Source: Haliotis asinina (taxonomy: Eukaryota; Mollusca; Gastropoda; Lepetellida; Haliotidae). Taken from it: a DNA stretch of 64,000 nt. Under the pieces are notes generated by a model. The model saw only the letters and a list, made by a program, of their open reading frames with translations. It was not told where the DNA came from and searched no databases. A program made the translations under genes and the position numbers. Each line of letters opens with the position of its first letter. Position 1 is the first letter of the stretch. Location of the stretch: contig NC_090282.1 of the NCBI RefSeq assembly GCF_037392515.1, positions 56,134,843-56,198,842 of the forward strand, in the 5' to 3' direction. Of the stretch, positions 23,001-33,900 are shown piece by piece.

Positions 23001-26000
23001 ACAAACTGGGCCAAGGTACTAAGCGCAATAATAGTATGGTAACAGTATTGTTACCTTGCATGCAAGAACAGTTCTACAGCATTATGGTTATTGATAAAAA
23101 CACCCTTTAACGTATACAGTATTCAGAAAACAAATCATATTCTGTTAATGTTAATTGAAATGGTATATAACATATTTGGTGGGTTTAAAACTATTGTGCG
23201 GCATTTCATTGTGCAGAATGCATGGCGTTAAGAATATGAACTATGACGCACAAAGCAAACGAAGGAGCCGTTCCCTATACCTATTGCTTCCCTGACCATT
23301 CCAAAGTCATTAGTGAGTTCCTGAACCACAGTGCTTCTTCCTCCCATCGCGACCACCCCGATGTTCTCCTCCAGACCGAACTGTTCAGCCACGTCCTCTA
23401 TGCCTGAAGTAGATGGTGATGCCATTTCAACATCACACTTGTACAAATATTACTTTCAAAAATACATATCTTTCATCAAAATCTGTTTTAACGCTGGGGG
23501 AAGATCATGGAGGCCGCTTACCTTCGATGAAGATGTTTGCCGCTTCCTTTAGCTCTTCAAGGCCGCTCTGCTCAATACTGTCGGACACGTCAAGACAAAG
23601 AATGGTATCGGGGCCATTGGATCTGGATGGTCGTGGTCGTTCTTAGTGATATAAAACAATATATCAATAATTTGTTATTTAGATTTGGGTTTGGCTTTGT
23701 TTGCATTTTTCAGTATAGTGGAGATATCGATGGGTTCATTTCTGAATTATCTTGTAATTGATACGCAATATCGTTTTCAAGTGTATATAACAAAGATATT
23801 GCCGTAATTTTGTTAATTACGTGGTGCTGCATAGAGCACATTTTTGTTAGTGACAATCGTACCCTCTTGTAGTGCCAAAGCTATGGAATCTGCCAGGCGT
23901 TTCACCTCTGGGTGGGATCTTCTATCACCAAAACTTGAAACACTGAATGCTTGTAGCAACCTTTCTGCAGTATCAAGGCTTTCTGCAAAGGAAGGAGTAC
24001 TTTAGCCTATAATGTAGGTCGCTTGTTAACCTCAGATTAGTCACCTATCATATTGCCTGTTTTTACATACCATTAGAAAGTTTGACCCAGTAAATTTGGT
24101 AAGAAACGTCTGACAAAAAGACAAATGCCAAAACTGCCATAAGTGAGGGTAGGTCAACAATCAAGGTCAACAGTGGTCGAGTCAAGGACAAGGAGACGGC
24201 TTGCTCAAGTGACCACATCGACAAAGATGTATCTTCGCCCGCTCCAAACAGATTTCACTGTCTCTATTCATTACAATGTCAGATTTTTATTACCAGCTAA
24301 ACCTCTTAACATTTTCTGCTAAACAATTGACGCTCCTGACAATATTGGTCACGTCAGTGTATCTTCTACATACCGATACAAGGACAGAATAACTTCAGTC
24401 ATGACTACCATTTGAGCAAAACAGTGATAAGCAAAGAGGAATTACAAACAATAAATTGTAGAAAATCTAGATATATGTTAAATGTTACCTTCCGGTATAC
24501 ACTGTAACAGATCCTCGACATTCTGCCTGGGACTGAAACAGACCATAATGAGTGTAAACGGCACGCACAAGTAGAATACAATGCTATCAATGCCAAAGGC
24601 AGAACTACAACATAAGCATGTTGATGAGAAATTGCATACAAATATATATGAAGCTGATGCGTTAACAGTTTAAAGACTGGACCTCTCCTTTGTTGATTCT
24701 TGTTTTGAAGGATGGTTATCCATACCATTATGATTCAAGTATCATACTTTGTATGTGCGTCTTTAGGAATGTAGGTTGGCTGCGCTGCTGTTTTTATTCC
24801 ATGGGATGCTTGCTGGCCTGTTGCTGCGCGCGTGAGGGCTTGTTGACCTGTTGGTGCGCCACTGGTTGATTGCTGACCTGTCGGTGCGCCCGTGTGTGTT
24901 TCATGGCCTTTTGGTGTGTCGGGTGCTGCTTTTTGGCTTGTTGGTGCACCCCCGGTTGATTGTTGACCTGTTGGTGCGCCCGTGAGTGCTCGTTGGCCAG
25001 TCGGTGGGCCCCTTGATGCTTGTTGGGCTTTGTCCATGAAGCTAATGTCATACCTAATCAACAAATATTTATTAATAGAAATATTGAATGCATGTCGTTC
25101 CGAGGCAAGGGACGCACATAGTCAGACCTTTGTATCTTTTACGGGTTTCGTTTCAAGTTTGTACGATGTTTACCAATATAAAAGACAGTCCTTCCCCACG
25201 CCATGACTGACAAAGCGGCGTCAAAGATACCTCACTCCCCAATCTATTGATTTATCAGTCAATCACTAAATCATCCAGTCCGTTAATCAACCATGGAAGT
25301 AGTGCAGGAGTCCACACTCGCCTTATTCCAGCTGGACTTGTAGGTATCTCTGAGTAATGCATGGTGTCCGCTGGAAATGACTTCTGATCTAGAACATTGG
25401 GTTCACTTTTTCCTGTTGCATACGTTCTGAAATTGAAGCAATAACACAACTACAGTCATCTAAATTGGGATAGCCTCCATGGTATAGTTTTCGCCCGAAG
25501 GTCGAAAGGTTGCCAGTTCGATCCCCGGCCCCGTCAGACCAAAAGACGTTGCAGTACGGTTGATGGTCCCTGTGTGGAGCCCGGCATGGTTAATGGGTAC
25601 AACAAGGACTGGTCGGCTCGTACTGAAATAGTGTATACTTACAGACCATCCGGGCCTAACGGAACTGTAAAACCAGCGTTCGGTTCCAAAACTGGTTCAT
25701 ATATAGAGGCTGATGATTGGGTCGCGGTTACCGCTGATGGGTATTGTTGCAATTCTGTTATACACTTTTCAAATTCATTTCGAAGTTCTTGCAGTTGGCG
25801 TTCGTAATTATCTTTCTGGGCCTTAAGAACCTGGGTAAACTCCATCTCAGCATTCTTAAACACTGATTCCATCTTTGCAAGTCTACCTTGAACTTCCGCA
25901 ATTTCTGTAAAGGAAACTGGAACTAGTGATGGGTAAACGATTTCTGTATTCTAAAATATAGCATATGCTGCATGTACCCACTTTTTAATGGCATTGTGTA

Positions 26001-29000
26001 TCAACAGCTTCCGAAAGTGGGAGCCGTGCCAATTTGTAAGAAAGGTGCATTAAGTGCGTCACCTTGACCACTAGCTGTCAGACTTCAGGTTTTGAGCCAC
26101 GGTGGCTGAGTGGGTTAGCCGACTGACTTTCTTTGCTGGCAATTATGTGAATGTCTAAAACCGTGAGGGTTCGGATCCTAGATGGGACTAAACGTAACCA
26201 GATCACTAAGATCTTTGCGTCACTGAGAAAGTGTGATCCCAAATATAACATATGTTAATAATTTTATAGGAGCCCCTATATTTTGTGTCACGAACATTCA
26301 AGTACCAACATATTTTCATTTGGTGCATGTATTAATAACAAGATATTAGAATCTTACCATTGTTCTCTTCCCTTGATTGCGTTGACAGATTCCTACAAGG
26401 GACACACGAAAGTATACGTAGTGTGCATGTTTTCGATAGTAAACTTAAGCGAAGTGATGTTTATATGATAGCTTTCTAACCTCGAACCCATCAATACAAT
26501 AACATGGAGGTGGCTTGGAAAGTCTGCACTAGACACGTTTGCTATATGATAGTCGGCGATCCAGGCCATGTGTGAGTTCCACCTCACTGAGTTCCGGGTC
26601 GCTAGAAGTTACGACTAGCTATTACGAACGTCTCACGGATGGGATTTTATCGGTGCATATTTTCCAAATGAACATTTCAAAAAAGCATATGTACTACAAA
26701 TACACTAAACAATACACAAAAGTGCACACAGAAAACATAATATGTGTGAAAACATAATATGTGTGAACAATTGACCTCTCTGAAGCCCTAAGTCTTCTTC
26801 AGATACATGATACTCACATTTTCTTATGTATAGCTTCTGAAATACTCTGTACGTCGGCTGAAACATCTGGATGACAGTCCACATGACTCTCCCCGAGTGA
26901 CAGATCGTGTTTTTCATTGCATGAAACTTCCAGACTAACGTCACAATGCACAGGTAATTGTGCAGAAAGTATTGTGCAGACATCGTCCTTACGTTCAATC
27001 ATTCTGTTTGCAGACCGTTGCTCTGAGTGGCCAAACTTAAATGTTAAGTCGGTTGTTACACGTACAAGATGAGCTGTGTATGAGCGAAATATGTTGCCAG
27101 CAAGACGCCGGAGGTTTAGGAACTTGTCATCAACCAGATGATTAATGATAGCAGTACGATCTCTGTGTCTGCCTGTGTCCGACCTGACAGTCCATGAAGT
27201 ATACACAACGTCCTTATTTGTCGCTTCCCATGACAAACTCAGCAAAATGTCAGTCCCTGAAAAATATCAAATGTCAGATATCTGAAAAGTGAGACTTACA
27301 TTACATTCTGTTATACATGTTAACAGGATTTCATGATACTAGTAACCATTAGAACGGAAAAATCCCATACGTTTGGATCAGGATACATGTGAGCACTGAC
27401 ACACGTGGTTCACGGGTTCCAATAGTGAGAAGTCACACATGTTAAATTTTGTGATTAAACCTTCTTAGTAACGTGCAGACTCTAGTAATTTTGTTGGGTG
27501 GTTTCCCATCCGGGATTCGAACCCACATCCTCAGAGTCAGGCACCTTATCGCCAGCACACAAAGTCAGTCGCCTGTTCATATAATGGAAAGGTTTACTAC
27601 CTTGATAAACGTCTCCAAACAAATCACTTCTCCTTCGTATGTCTACAACATGACAGCAGTGATCAAGTGGGTGATAGTCCTGGCCCCGAACCTCCCGGAA
27701 GTGAAGTCTCTGTTGTGTTTGTCTTGTTTGACCATTCTGAGTCTGTCTTGTCAGTGTTTGTTGATTTTCAGCAGATGGTGGAAAGTCAAGCTGATGTCCA
27801 TGATGTGACTGTCGATGACCTTGTACAGGCCTTGCTGGAGAAGACATGTCCCTTCCATTTCCTGACATTTCAGCTGAGAGCCTAGGTCCTGCTCCAGGTC
27901 TACCTGTTTCTGGGGGGGTTTTCACAGTGCGTGTTCTTGACAGGTCAACTGAAGGAGATTCATCGTGGCGTGGCGACTGACTTTCAGGGAATGTGTTGAG
28001 AGATGATCTCAATTCTAGGCCGTCCATCACAAGAGAACTATTATCGGGCCCATATGCAGATTTAACACAAGTCTGGGATTTAATATTTGATGTACTCAGG
28101 CTCTGTTCAGGGATGCTGGTATTCATTGATGTCTCTGTCCTTGACGATTGAAGTCCATCTCCATCAGTATCTGACGGTACACACACAGTATTTTGAACAT
28201 CAATATGATAACGAATTAACAAATGCCCGAGTAAGATCACCGCATTTCTTCGTCAATTAAGCGACACCTAGCGTATTGTTAAAATTCCATTGTTATGACT
28301 ATTGTGATGTATTCCAGCAACTCACCTGGGGAAGACGATGCTTGAACTGCTGTTACTGTTGGTTCCAAACTAAAGTGAGATGGGGAGGGCTCTTGTTCCA
28401 CTGGTACTGAAGCATTGTACACATCATAACAGTGTAAACGTCATTTAATGGACGTGCAATTCAAACATATGTGAACCGACGTTACTTTAGTCAATGACAG
28501 ATGCAATACAGACCAACATGGACATACTCAAGCACGAGTGCGCACCCACCACACCCCATCCCCAGCAACCACCCACCCGCCCACCCACGTGTATATCCTT
28601 CATTCGATAATTTGCACAGGAACGTTTCCACGGGACCCTGAACGCTAGTTCAGTCTGCAGCTGAATTTCAAATTAAGTACTCTTGGAAAGCTAGTCTTTA
28701 CTTACTCTCTTTGTCGTCAAGATGGGTGAAAACAAGTATGTTTTCTTCACTGATCTGAACCTTGTTTCCAGTTCCTCCAAGATCTAGCTCGGGACCATCG
28801 CTTCCTCTTAAACTCTCGGGGTTTGTTATGGACTCATCCAGATCACTCAGATCCATTTCTGTGACATCTGGACCTACACAGACAACGTAAACACTTACAT
28901 CCAGATGCAAGACACGTGACCTTACGCTTCCATATACATGAGGTAGGTTTGTCCAGAGTCTCTAGTCTATATACTGAAGGAACCAATTAGGGGAACACCA

Positions 29001-29407
29001 CTTCATGTTATACTCCTGTATCTATTTGCAGATTTCCCCCAACTGTGCTTTTCAAAGGTGATGATGAAGCCTGGTCAATACAGGTAAATATTAGAGGAAC
29101 ACTTGAATTTTCATTCAAGTTCATTATTTGTTTCTCTCAGTATATTTCGGTATGCCAGGATGTGATGGTAAAAGCGCTGGACGTTTCCCTTGGCGTAAAA
29201 CTACATCAACTAATTCACTTTCCCTTATGGAAACCAAGCTTTTCCAGTGTTGCAGCCAATACCTTGAGCCCCCTCTGATGAACTGGAGATAACCATTTGA
29301 TTCCTCCTTCCGAATTGAACAGTGTTCCCGTGACCTGCTAGTTTGACTTTAATCTTATTGAGAAAATCCGACTTGGAGGCCCTCTGTGGGTCGCCTCCAA
29401 CGTCCAT
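15973..29407 (-). CDS. Gene B: long vWA - MIB/HERC2 x2 - WWE paralogue (26 exons, 1319 aa)
   Basis: Exons 5' to 3': 29407-29263, 28873-28706, 28406-28326, 28170-27601, 27256-26818, 26392-26358, 25904-25643, 25426-25292, 25053-24748, 24532-24489, 23982-23863, 23641-23522, 23403-23281, 22875-22801, 22661-22540, 21934-21833, 21424-21335, 20442-20338, 19976-19751, 18351-18205, 18048-17963, 17808-17735, 17005-16929, 16775-16652, 16507-16434, 16082-15973. All junctions are in frame. Weak points are the exon 8 donor (GTTGAT), the exon 19 donor (GTCAGT), and the last exon, where an acceptor 10 nt upstream would give an immediate stop instead of 37 more residues. It has the longest N-terminus of the three: acidic/Pro-rich region, conserved domain, coiled coil and decapeptide repeats before the vWA. 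Confidence 0.75.
16225..16332. repeat. Degenerate tandem repeat (tatacacactggtctatacc)
   Basis: Four diverged copies of about 26-30 bp in the last intron of gene B. The adjoining 16333-16398 contains 'cgatgcatcgttacagccc'; its complement resembles a terminal sequence seen in some hAT-type elements, too weak for a call. Confidence 0.75.
17240..17378. repeat. Degenerate 28-30-bp tandem repeat in a gene B intron
   Basis: Four to five diverged copies of 'gtacagtatggatggtaact' type sequence, in the intron between gene B exons 22 and 23. Confidence 0.8.
17735..19976 (-). CDS. Gene B exons 19-22: two MIB/HERC2 domains
   Basis: Exon 19 (19976-19751) has an acidic insert (DDCDDDDDNMEPNEFK) and then LGTRVCRGPDWKWGDQDSGG and PGTVINH. 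Exon 20 (18351-18205) closes domain 1 with LVWVLWDFNSTCCRYRYGYD and opens domain 2 with IEIGNKVQRG. Exon 21 (18048-17963) gives PGWTYGNQDGGPGNHGVVIR, and exon 22 (17808-17735) VRWFVTDMIYPYNYGYDGRF. Both domains keep the defining Trp, QDGG and Gly residues. The acidic insert before domain 1 is not seen in A or C. The exon 20 donor region is homologous to the sequence amplified into the 90-bp array of gene C but is single-copy here. Confidence 0.85.
19366..19585 (+). repeat. Abalone-type interspersed repeat in a gene B intron
   Basis: Starts at 'aatattccagctatatggcg' and runs to the 'ggaccttcactggtcc' tail; the extreme 5' part is missing. Confidence 0.85.
20338..23982 (-). CDS. Gene B exons 11-18: vWA domain and helical linker
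   Basis: Exon 11 (23982-23863) is a helical lead-in (ESLDTAERLLQAFSVS). Exons 12-15 form the vWA: ILCLDVSDSIEQ with an intact DxSxS MIDAS, VVAMGGRSTVVQELTNDFG, FGGRSPIFEALLVCAA and PRVIFITDGIATNYASWIG. Exon 15 is 3 nt longer than its gene A counterpart and 18 nt longer than that of gene C, so the loop after TDG varies in length in frame. Exons 16-18 (34, 30 and 35 codons) match exons 6-8 of gene A, including APHPIAWVPVGKADR. The region is interrupted by several SINE-like repeats, all intronic. Confidence 0.85.
20492..21165. repeat. Forward and reverse abalone-type repeats in a gene B intron
   Basis: A forward copy at 20492-20735 and a reverse copy at about 20940-21165 flank the 115-bp block shared with 13986-14110. 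The paired orientation could form a long hairpin. Confidence 0.85.
21562..21652 (-). repeat. tRNA-derived SINE fragment (type 1)
   Basis: 'gaggaatcgaacccgggcct' and 'gcttcaaccactaggttacc' mark the tRNA-related head. In a gene B intron. Confidence 0.75.
21975..22395 (+). repeat. Abalone-type repeat followed by a second partial copy
   Basis: A full copy (21975-22255) is followed at 22290-22395 by another 3' portion ('gttagtcgccttttacgaga', 'ggatcttcacgagtc'). Confidence 0.85.
24489..25426 (-). CDS. Gene B exons 8-10: linker with decapeptide tandem repeats
   Basis: Exon 8 (25426-25292) encodes TYATGKSEPNVLDQKSFPAD and a hydrophobic end (TPALLPW). Exon 9 (25053-24748) is dominated by seven or eight copies of a 10-residue repeat of the type GAPTGQQST(S/G), a 30-bp coding minisatellite with variants GPPTGQRALT and DTPKGHETHT. 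Exon 10 (24532-24489, 44 nt) encodes PRQNVEDLLQCIPE. The exon 8 donor is weak and exon 8 could instead end elsewhere; exons 9 and 10 join in frame to the vWA part. The repeat resembles an extended, perhaps glycosylated or purely spacer segment, and copy number is likely to vary between individuals. Confidence 0.6.
24800..25045 (-). repeat. 30-bp coding minisatellite in gene B exon 9
   Basis: Seven to eight imperfect copies of a 30-bp unit ('ttgttgacctgttggtgcgc' on the plus strand) encode the GAPTGQQST-type decapeptide. The period is an exact multiple of three, so changes in copy number keep the reading frame. Confidence 0.85.
25468..25632 (+). repeat. tRNA-derived SINE (type 2) beside gene B exon 7
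   Basis: 'ccatggtatagttttcgccc' (A box) and 'ggttgccagttcgatccccg' (B box) 40 bp apart give a clear Pol III tRNA-type promoter. The body 'gtgtggagcccggcatggtt' follows. Confidence 0.75.
25643..26392 (-). CDS. Gene B exons 6-7: micro-exon and coiled coil
   Basis: Exon 6 is only 35 nt (26392-26358, encoding NLSTQSREENN) with clean AG and GTAAGA signals. Exon 7 (25904-25643) encodes a clear coiled coil of about 55 residues, including EVQGRLAKMESVFKNAEMEF and YERQLQELRNEFEKCITELQ, then a polar stretch ending VPLGPDGL. Coiled coils suggest self-association or partner binding. Gene A has a coiled coil in a similar place relative to the vWA. A tRNA-derived SINE lies less than 20 bp from the exon 7 donor, on the intron side. 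Confidence 0.7.
26092..26256 (+). repeat. tRNA-derived SINE (type 3) in a gene B intron
   Basis: 'cggtggctgagtgggttagc' (A box), 'gtgagggttcggatcctaga' (B box) and a 'gtgtgatcccaaatataaca' tail. Confidence 0.8.
26818..27256 (-). CDS. Gene B exon 5: N-terminal domain shared with gene C
   Basis: This single 439-nt exon (phase 1 in, phase 2 out) encodes about 146 residues beginning TDILLSLSWEATNKDVVYTS. It corresponds to exon 2 of gene C (418 nt, the same phases, beginning ECLVAVYWEDHVTDHAVSSS). Both have a hydrophobic first strand, a middle part with a basic/aromatic stretch (RSYTAHLVRVTTDLTFKFGH in B; FKARLTHVRLSPITFVFQHE in C) and a final strand followed by polar sequence. The shared position, phases and pattern indicate one conserved domain. 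I cannot assign it to a known family; a beta-rich fold is my guess. Confidence 0.65.
27490..27585 (-). repeat. tRNA-derived SINE (type 3), reverse fragment
   Basis: 'gtttcccatccgggattcga' and 'gccagcacacaaagtcagtc'. It lies immediately beyond the donor of gene B exon 4. Confidence 0.8.
27601..29407 (-). CDS. Gene B exons 1-4: acidic and Pro/Gln/Ser-rich N-terminus
   Basis: Exon 1 starts with MDVGGDPQRASKSDFLNKIK and an ATG that opens the frame. Exon 2 is acidic (TEMDLSDLDESITNPESLRG), exon 3 Pro/Ser-rich, and exon 4 (570 nt) is low-complexity, polar and probably disordered, rich in S, T, Q, P and R, with TRQTQNGQTRQTQQ near its end. All internal junctions are phase 1, a pattern that allows exon skipping without a frame change. 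I recognise no domain. The start codon is the best available choice; a further upstream non-coding exon cannot be excluded. Confidence 0.6.
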
Positions 29408-30699
29408 TCTGAAATAGATGGATATTGGACCTTGATATTATGTATCATACATGGCAAGAGATGATACTTGTTCCCATACGTAGAATATGCCTATGTTAGC
29501 CTGTGATGAATCGGAAGCATGGTATCAACTTTCTCAGGCATCTGGAACTGTGTACATTAGCTACTTTGTCAAGATGCGAAACGTAACTTATTATCACAGC
29601 CCGTGCTGATTTGATATGGAATGTTGCTTACTGACGCTCCTTTCTGTACCATTATGCAGGCCTGACCAAGAGGGTTTTGTCAGCACCCTTTTAATTCCAT
29701 TTAATAATGTTATTGGAGGTGTAGCATGCTGACTCAAGATCTGTAAAACATCCAGTAAATATTTAATCCGGTTTATTCAGACACGTGATAAAGCACACGA
29801 TAGTCAAATCGCTTTTGTTTGGGAGATGTACCTTGTCCATGAAAGAATGAATCCAGGCAATCACTGGTGATGGAACACATGGGAATAGCTTCTAATATTG
29901 GTTGAAAATACCATCAGAGACTTGCAGCGAATTCTATTTTGACTTTTCCATTCCTTGTTTCCTTTGAAGCTCCCGAAGGGACACTGGCGTATCAAAAGGA
30001 AAATACTACCGACCTCTAGTCTCGTTATAACAACTTTCAAAACTCGTTATAGCGACTTTTAAATATCTCAGTAACGACTTTTTAATCTCGCTATAACGAC
30101 AATTTAATCTCGTAATAATGTCCTTACTATATATACATCACAAGACGTAGTCACAGTACCGAACACTAAAATAGGTGTTCTAAGGCAAGTGTCCCTTCAG
30201 AAGTTTCCGGGCAATCACGAAAAATGAACGGCACGAATTGACAAGTCCAATGCCACTGCATTCCTCTACCCATTGTTCCTCAAGTTTGCAACTGCCTTTA
30301 TAAACCACAACTATTTTAAAAACCTTGGAATCCATGGTGAGTTCTTTTCTCATCAGTGACATTGCTTGCATTCAATTGCCTCTCAAGTTTTTCTCATTAT
30401 ATTTTAAAAGTGTATTTGTCTTCGATGATCCTATTTCCCCGTCTCCCTTTCTTTTTAGTCAAAGTGTTTTGGCCTTCAAGAAATCAAGAATCGATTTAGA
30501 TATGTTTCATAGTCTTACTTTCGCTTTTGATTTTTTTTTCCATTTTAACTTTTAATTATTTATTTCCATGAGAAAAATAGTCTTCAGCACAGTTCGTCAC
30601 ACATAAATTTTTGTTATTACAATTTCCTTCTTTTCTACGGGGTTTTGTCTTCATGAGTGCCCGTTATTGTTGTCTTGTCACTCAACTGTTGAAGCAGCA

Positions 30700-30868
30700 A
30701 TATACAGGCAACAGTTAATATCATGCAGTACACAGGCAACAGTTAATATCATGCAGTACACAGGCAACAGTTAATATCATGCAGTACACAGGCAACCGTT
30801 AATATCATGCAATACACAGGCAACAGTTAATATCATGCAATACACAGGCAACAGTTAATATCATGCAA
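30700..30868. repeat. 28-bp minisatellite, six copies
   Basis: Six almost identical copies containing 'acaggcaacagttaatatca', in the B-C intergenic region. Confidence 0.95.
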
Positions 30869-32463
30869 AGACCGTCGGCATTGAGTTTAGCGGAAATATT
30901 TTTACTCATATCGATTCCGTGTGAATGATTTTATACCTTTTGTATTTTATTACAAAATAACCATAACAGTTTCGGGAAATAAATTCTTCCTATCTAGACC
31001 CACATTTGACGTGAAATATTGAATATGCTTCACCATGTTATCAGTTATATTATCCATCAAGAAACAAAGGCGCTGAGAACTAATCCCGTTGGGTATCGAT
31101 TTAGTAGCAGCAGCTTTCATCCCATGGATAGATGATTGCATGTTCTAAAATTGGCATATCAAGACTGCGAATAGCCTGGCCGTGCTCCAAGGCTGTACTG
31201 AATGCTAAGATTGCTAAGATCCTTTAGAGAGGCAAGTCTAGATAAGCTGGTAGTCTGTTATATGATTTTAGAAATTTTCATTTGTACTGTCAGTTAGTGC
31301 CTTAGAGACTTGTGCGACTGCACGAATATACCTAGACACTCATGCCTGAAACGTTCTAACAGTGCCACATAAAATATCTAGCTGATTTAACACAGACATA
31401 ATTACACCGCATGACATTATGGAAACTATGCGTGATTTATAAACTATTGACTGTGGCATTGTTCTTCTATAGCACAGAGAGAGGATATGATTAGACAAGG
31501 AACATAGATTCGAGTGTTGTGTTCATGAACACATAATGACCCACAATGGCTATACATCATAATGGCGGATTCACCTCCTAAACTGAGTCGATCCAAGCAA
31601 GACCATCAATACATGAACACTGAATGTACATCCATAGTGTTCGCAAGTGTACATGAAATTTGCATAGAAATTTTGACTTAATCAACACATTATGTCACGA
31701 AAAGATAATTTGAAAACACTTACATGCGGATTCTCTGTTATCGCTCTGGTATATATTTAGATAAGAAACTGGTATTTCCATGTTTCTATAATTAGATCAG
31801 TCATGTGACTCACCAGTGGATATGACCTTGTGATTGTGTAACGACTGCATTGATGTGTATGTTGTTGGAAGGTTGCCAAGCGGGCTGGCGACAGAATGCC
31901 TCGGCGGTAAGCCTCGACTTCCGTGTATCCACGATTCTCGAGGAATTGAGTCACGCACACACAGCCGAGGAACTAGATCGCACTATTACAATAAACTCTA
32001 TGTACTTCTGCATCGTCTCCTCGCAAACACGTGTATCCACGAAATGGTATGCACGTTCAAAACCGAACTGTGCTCTTCTTTTTCAGACAACATATATTTA
32101 AAAGAAATGAAAGTACAATTCGATGTTAGTATCACAGTAGTGATAATAAATGATTTATTTTACGAAAGAGCATTCCTGCAAATTTCATGGAAAGATATCC
32201 TTACATAAAGAGTAAATTATGCAGGAGATTACAAAAAAATGTACCAAGTCAATACTTCTTTCTTGAGAAGGGAGAAAGGAATTTGAAGTGTGATGGATTC
32301 GGATATGATGCAAGGGAAGCAACTCGGCAGTTTCAATGACTGTGAAGATCAAGTCATCGACTGGACACGCCATTGTCACGTAACTCAAGCTTGGCGGACA
32401 GCGACAATCACTATATCAGTTAATGCCGAGCTGGTTATTGTTCTGATATCCGGAGACTTGTTT

Positions 32464-32505
32464 TATGCAGGATGCAGGATGCAGGATGCAGGATGCAGGC
32501 TACAG
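32464..32505. repeat. 7-bp tandem repeat (aggatgc)n
   Basis: Four to five copies of aggatgc followed by diverged aggctac copies. A short GTGC repeat is also present at about 32649-32673. Confidence 0.9.
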
Positions 32506-32744
32506 GCTACATCTGCTTCATATGAATATTCAAACCTGTGACTTGTCAGTTTGCGAGAAGGACAATGCCGCCCTGGTTGTCGGTTGCAGCTGGAACTTAT
32601 GTACTCACCAAAAGCACTTGCAAAGCAGGAGCTGATCGAGGATTCCGGATGCGTGTGCGTGCGTGCGTGCGTGTTAAAATATTCTGGTTATTTTTAATAA
32701 ATTCAGTGCCTGACCTGATCTCATCTCTTGCGAGGTTTTTTGGT

Positions 32745-32940
32745 TTCAGTCAACAATATTCCAACTATACTGCGGCAGTCTGTAAATAATCAAATCTGAA
32801 CCACATAAATCCAGTGATTAACATGGGCATCGATCTCCGCAAATGGGAGAGGATGACATGCATCAAACAAAATCAGTACACTTACCGTAGGCATGGGTTA
32901 CTGAATATCGATTTTAACCCTGACCTTCACGGGGTTCCAT
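32745..32940 (+). repeat. Diverged abalone-type repeat
   Basis: Starts near 'caacaatattccaactatac' and ends 'gaccttcacggggttcc'. It lies between genes B and C. Confidence 0.75.
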
Positions 32941-33809
32941 CTGTATTGGCCCATTTGCTAGTATAATGTTAAAATCCAAAAACAAAATGTGATATAAATA
33001 AAATACAGTTTAATGATACATTTCTGAGCTTGTACAAATGAATACTGACAATGGTTACAGATCGTTTCTGTCGACAATCAATGGACACAATTATCAGTTA
33101 TCACAATGTTCATTTGAGCATGTCTTTTTCTGCAGTTTATGTTTGTCTTCTTATTGCTGATTTCGTCAGTTTCTAGCATATCATCATAAAACTCAAAACA
33201 ATGCAGGCAAAGTTGCTGTTACCACAATCACGATACTGACATTCGCATTTACTAGCCAGACACCCAGACCCCTCACCAGAAAACGTCATTTCATTAAAAA
33301 AACAAACATAAAAATATATTTAAAGGGAGCTAGGTGTGGGTGTAGGTGTGTCGGGGAAGGTGGGGGAAGGGGTAATTTTGTGCATGGCATGCAGAGGAGG
33401 AATCACGCACTTTGTACATACATTTTAGGGAGGAGAAAGGGGGTGGAGGGTTGTCGTTCGTTCGTTAGGGAGACAAACATTATATGTGTGCCTCCCTAAA
33501 CAACATCATTATACTCTTCTAGGCATGCATTATGGACGAAAACAAAATGGTTACGTTGACCACCTTCTGTTTGGTATTACGGCTTATCCCTTAACTTATA
33601 TTTACAATGAAATCAATACGGATACCACATTTTCTGGTGTCACCCGTCGTGGTAATGATGGAAAATGGTTAAGCCGTAACCCTCCATCACTCGAAAACTG
33701 ATTGTTTGTACACGGAGACTTTGTGTGGCTCTCGTCCACTAAACGAGCACAAAGCTAGAATATCAATGTCTACGTGCATGGTAGTCAATGTTTACTCTAG
33801 AATGATTTC

Positions 33810-33900
33810 CTAATGGATAACAGAACCATCCCACGTGCTAAAGTTGTCCTCAAAGCAATCCATCCCCGCTTCTGTACGCACACCTTCTTCAAAGATCACA
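33810..33900 (-). CDS. Possible alternative terminal exon of gene C (WWE end)
   Basis: A good acceptor (TCTCTTTCAG) at 33901-33910 opens a 91-nt exon beginning VIFEEGVRTEAGMDCFEDNF and ending GSVIH and a TAG stop. Its pattern matches the last WWE strands encoded by the terminal exons of A, B and C, and its phase (one base completing a phase-2 codon) fits directly onto exon 17. It cannot follow exon 18 in frame. It is therefore either a mutually exclusive alternative last exon of gene C or the remnant of another paralogue's 3' end. Confidence 0.5.

Larger units (their letters stand above)
29408..33809. other. B-C intergenic region, repeats and possible relic exons
   Basis: Contains the 28-bp array, the 7-bp repeat and one abalone-type repeat. 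Two minus-strand stretches have weak likeness to cluster exons: 31147-30950 (NMVKHIQYFTSNVGLDRKNL, like the helical linker) and 30314-30180 (VVYKGSCKLEEQWVEECSGI, like the WWE end), but phases do not fit a working gene. Otherwise nothing is supported. Confidence 0.4.

Noticed and set aside
24794-25051. Alternative frame through gene B exon 9 (His/Gln-rich, 85 codons)
   Set aside because: It ends in a stop before any donor and does not connect in phase to exon 10; the GAPTGQQST frame does.
25468-25560. A functional tRNA gene
   Set aside because: A and B boxes are present but the sequence does not fold into a full cloverleaf by eye and continues into a SINE body.
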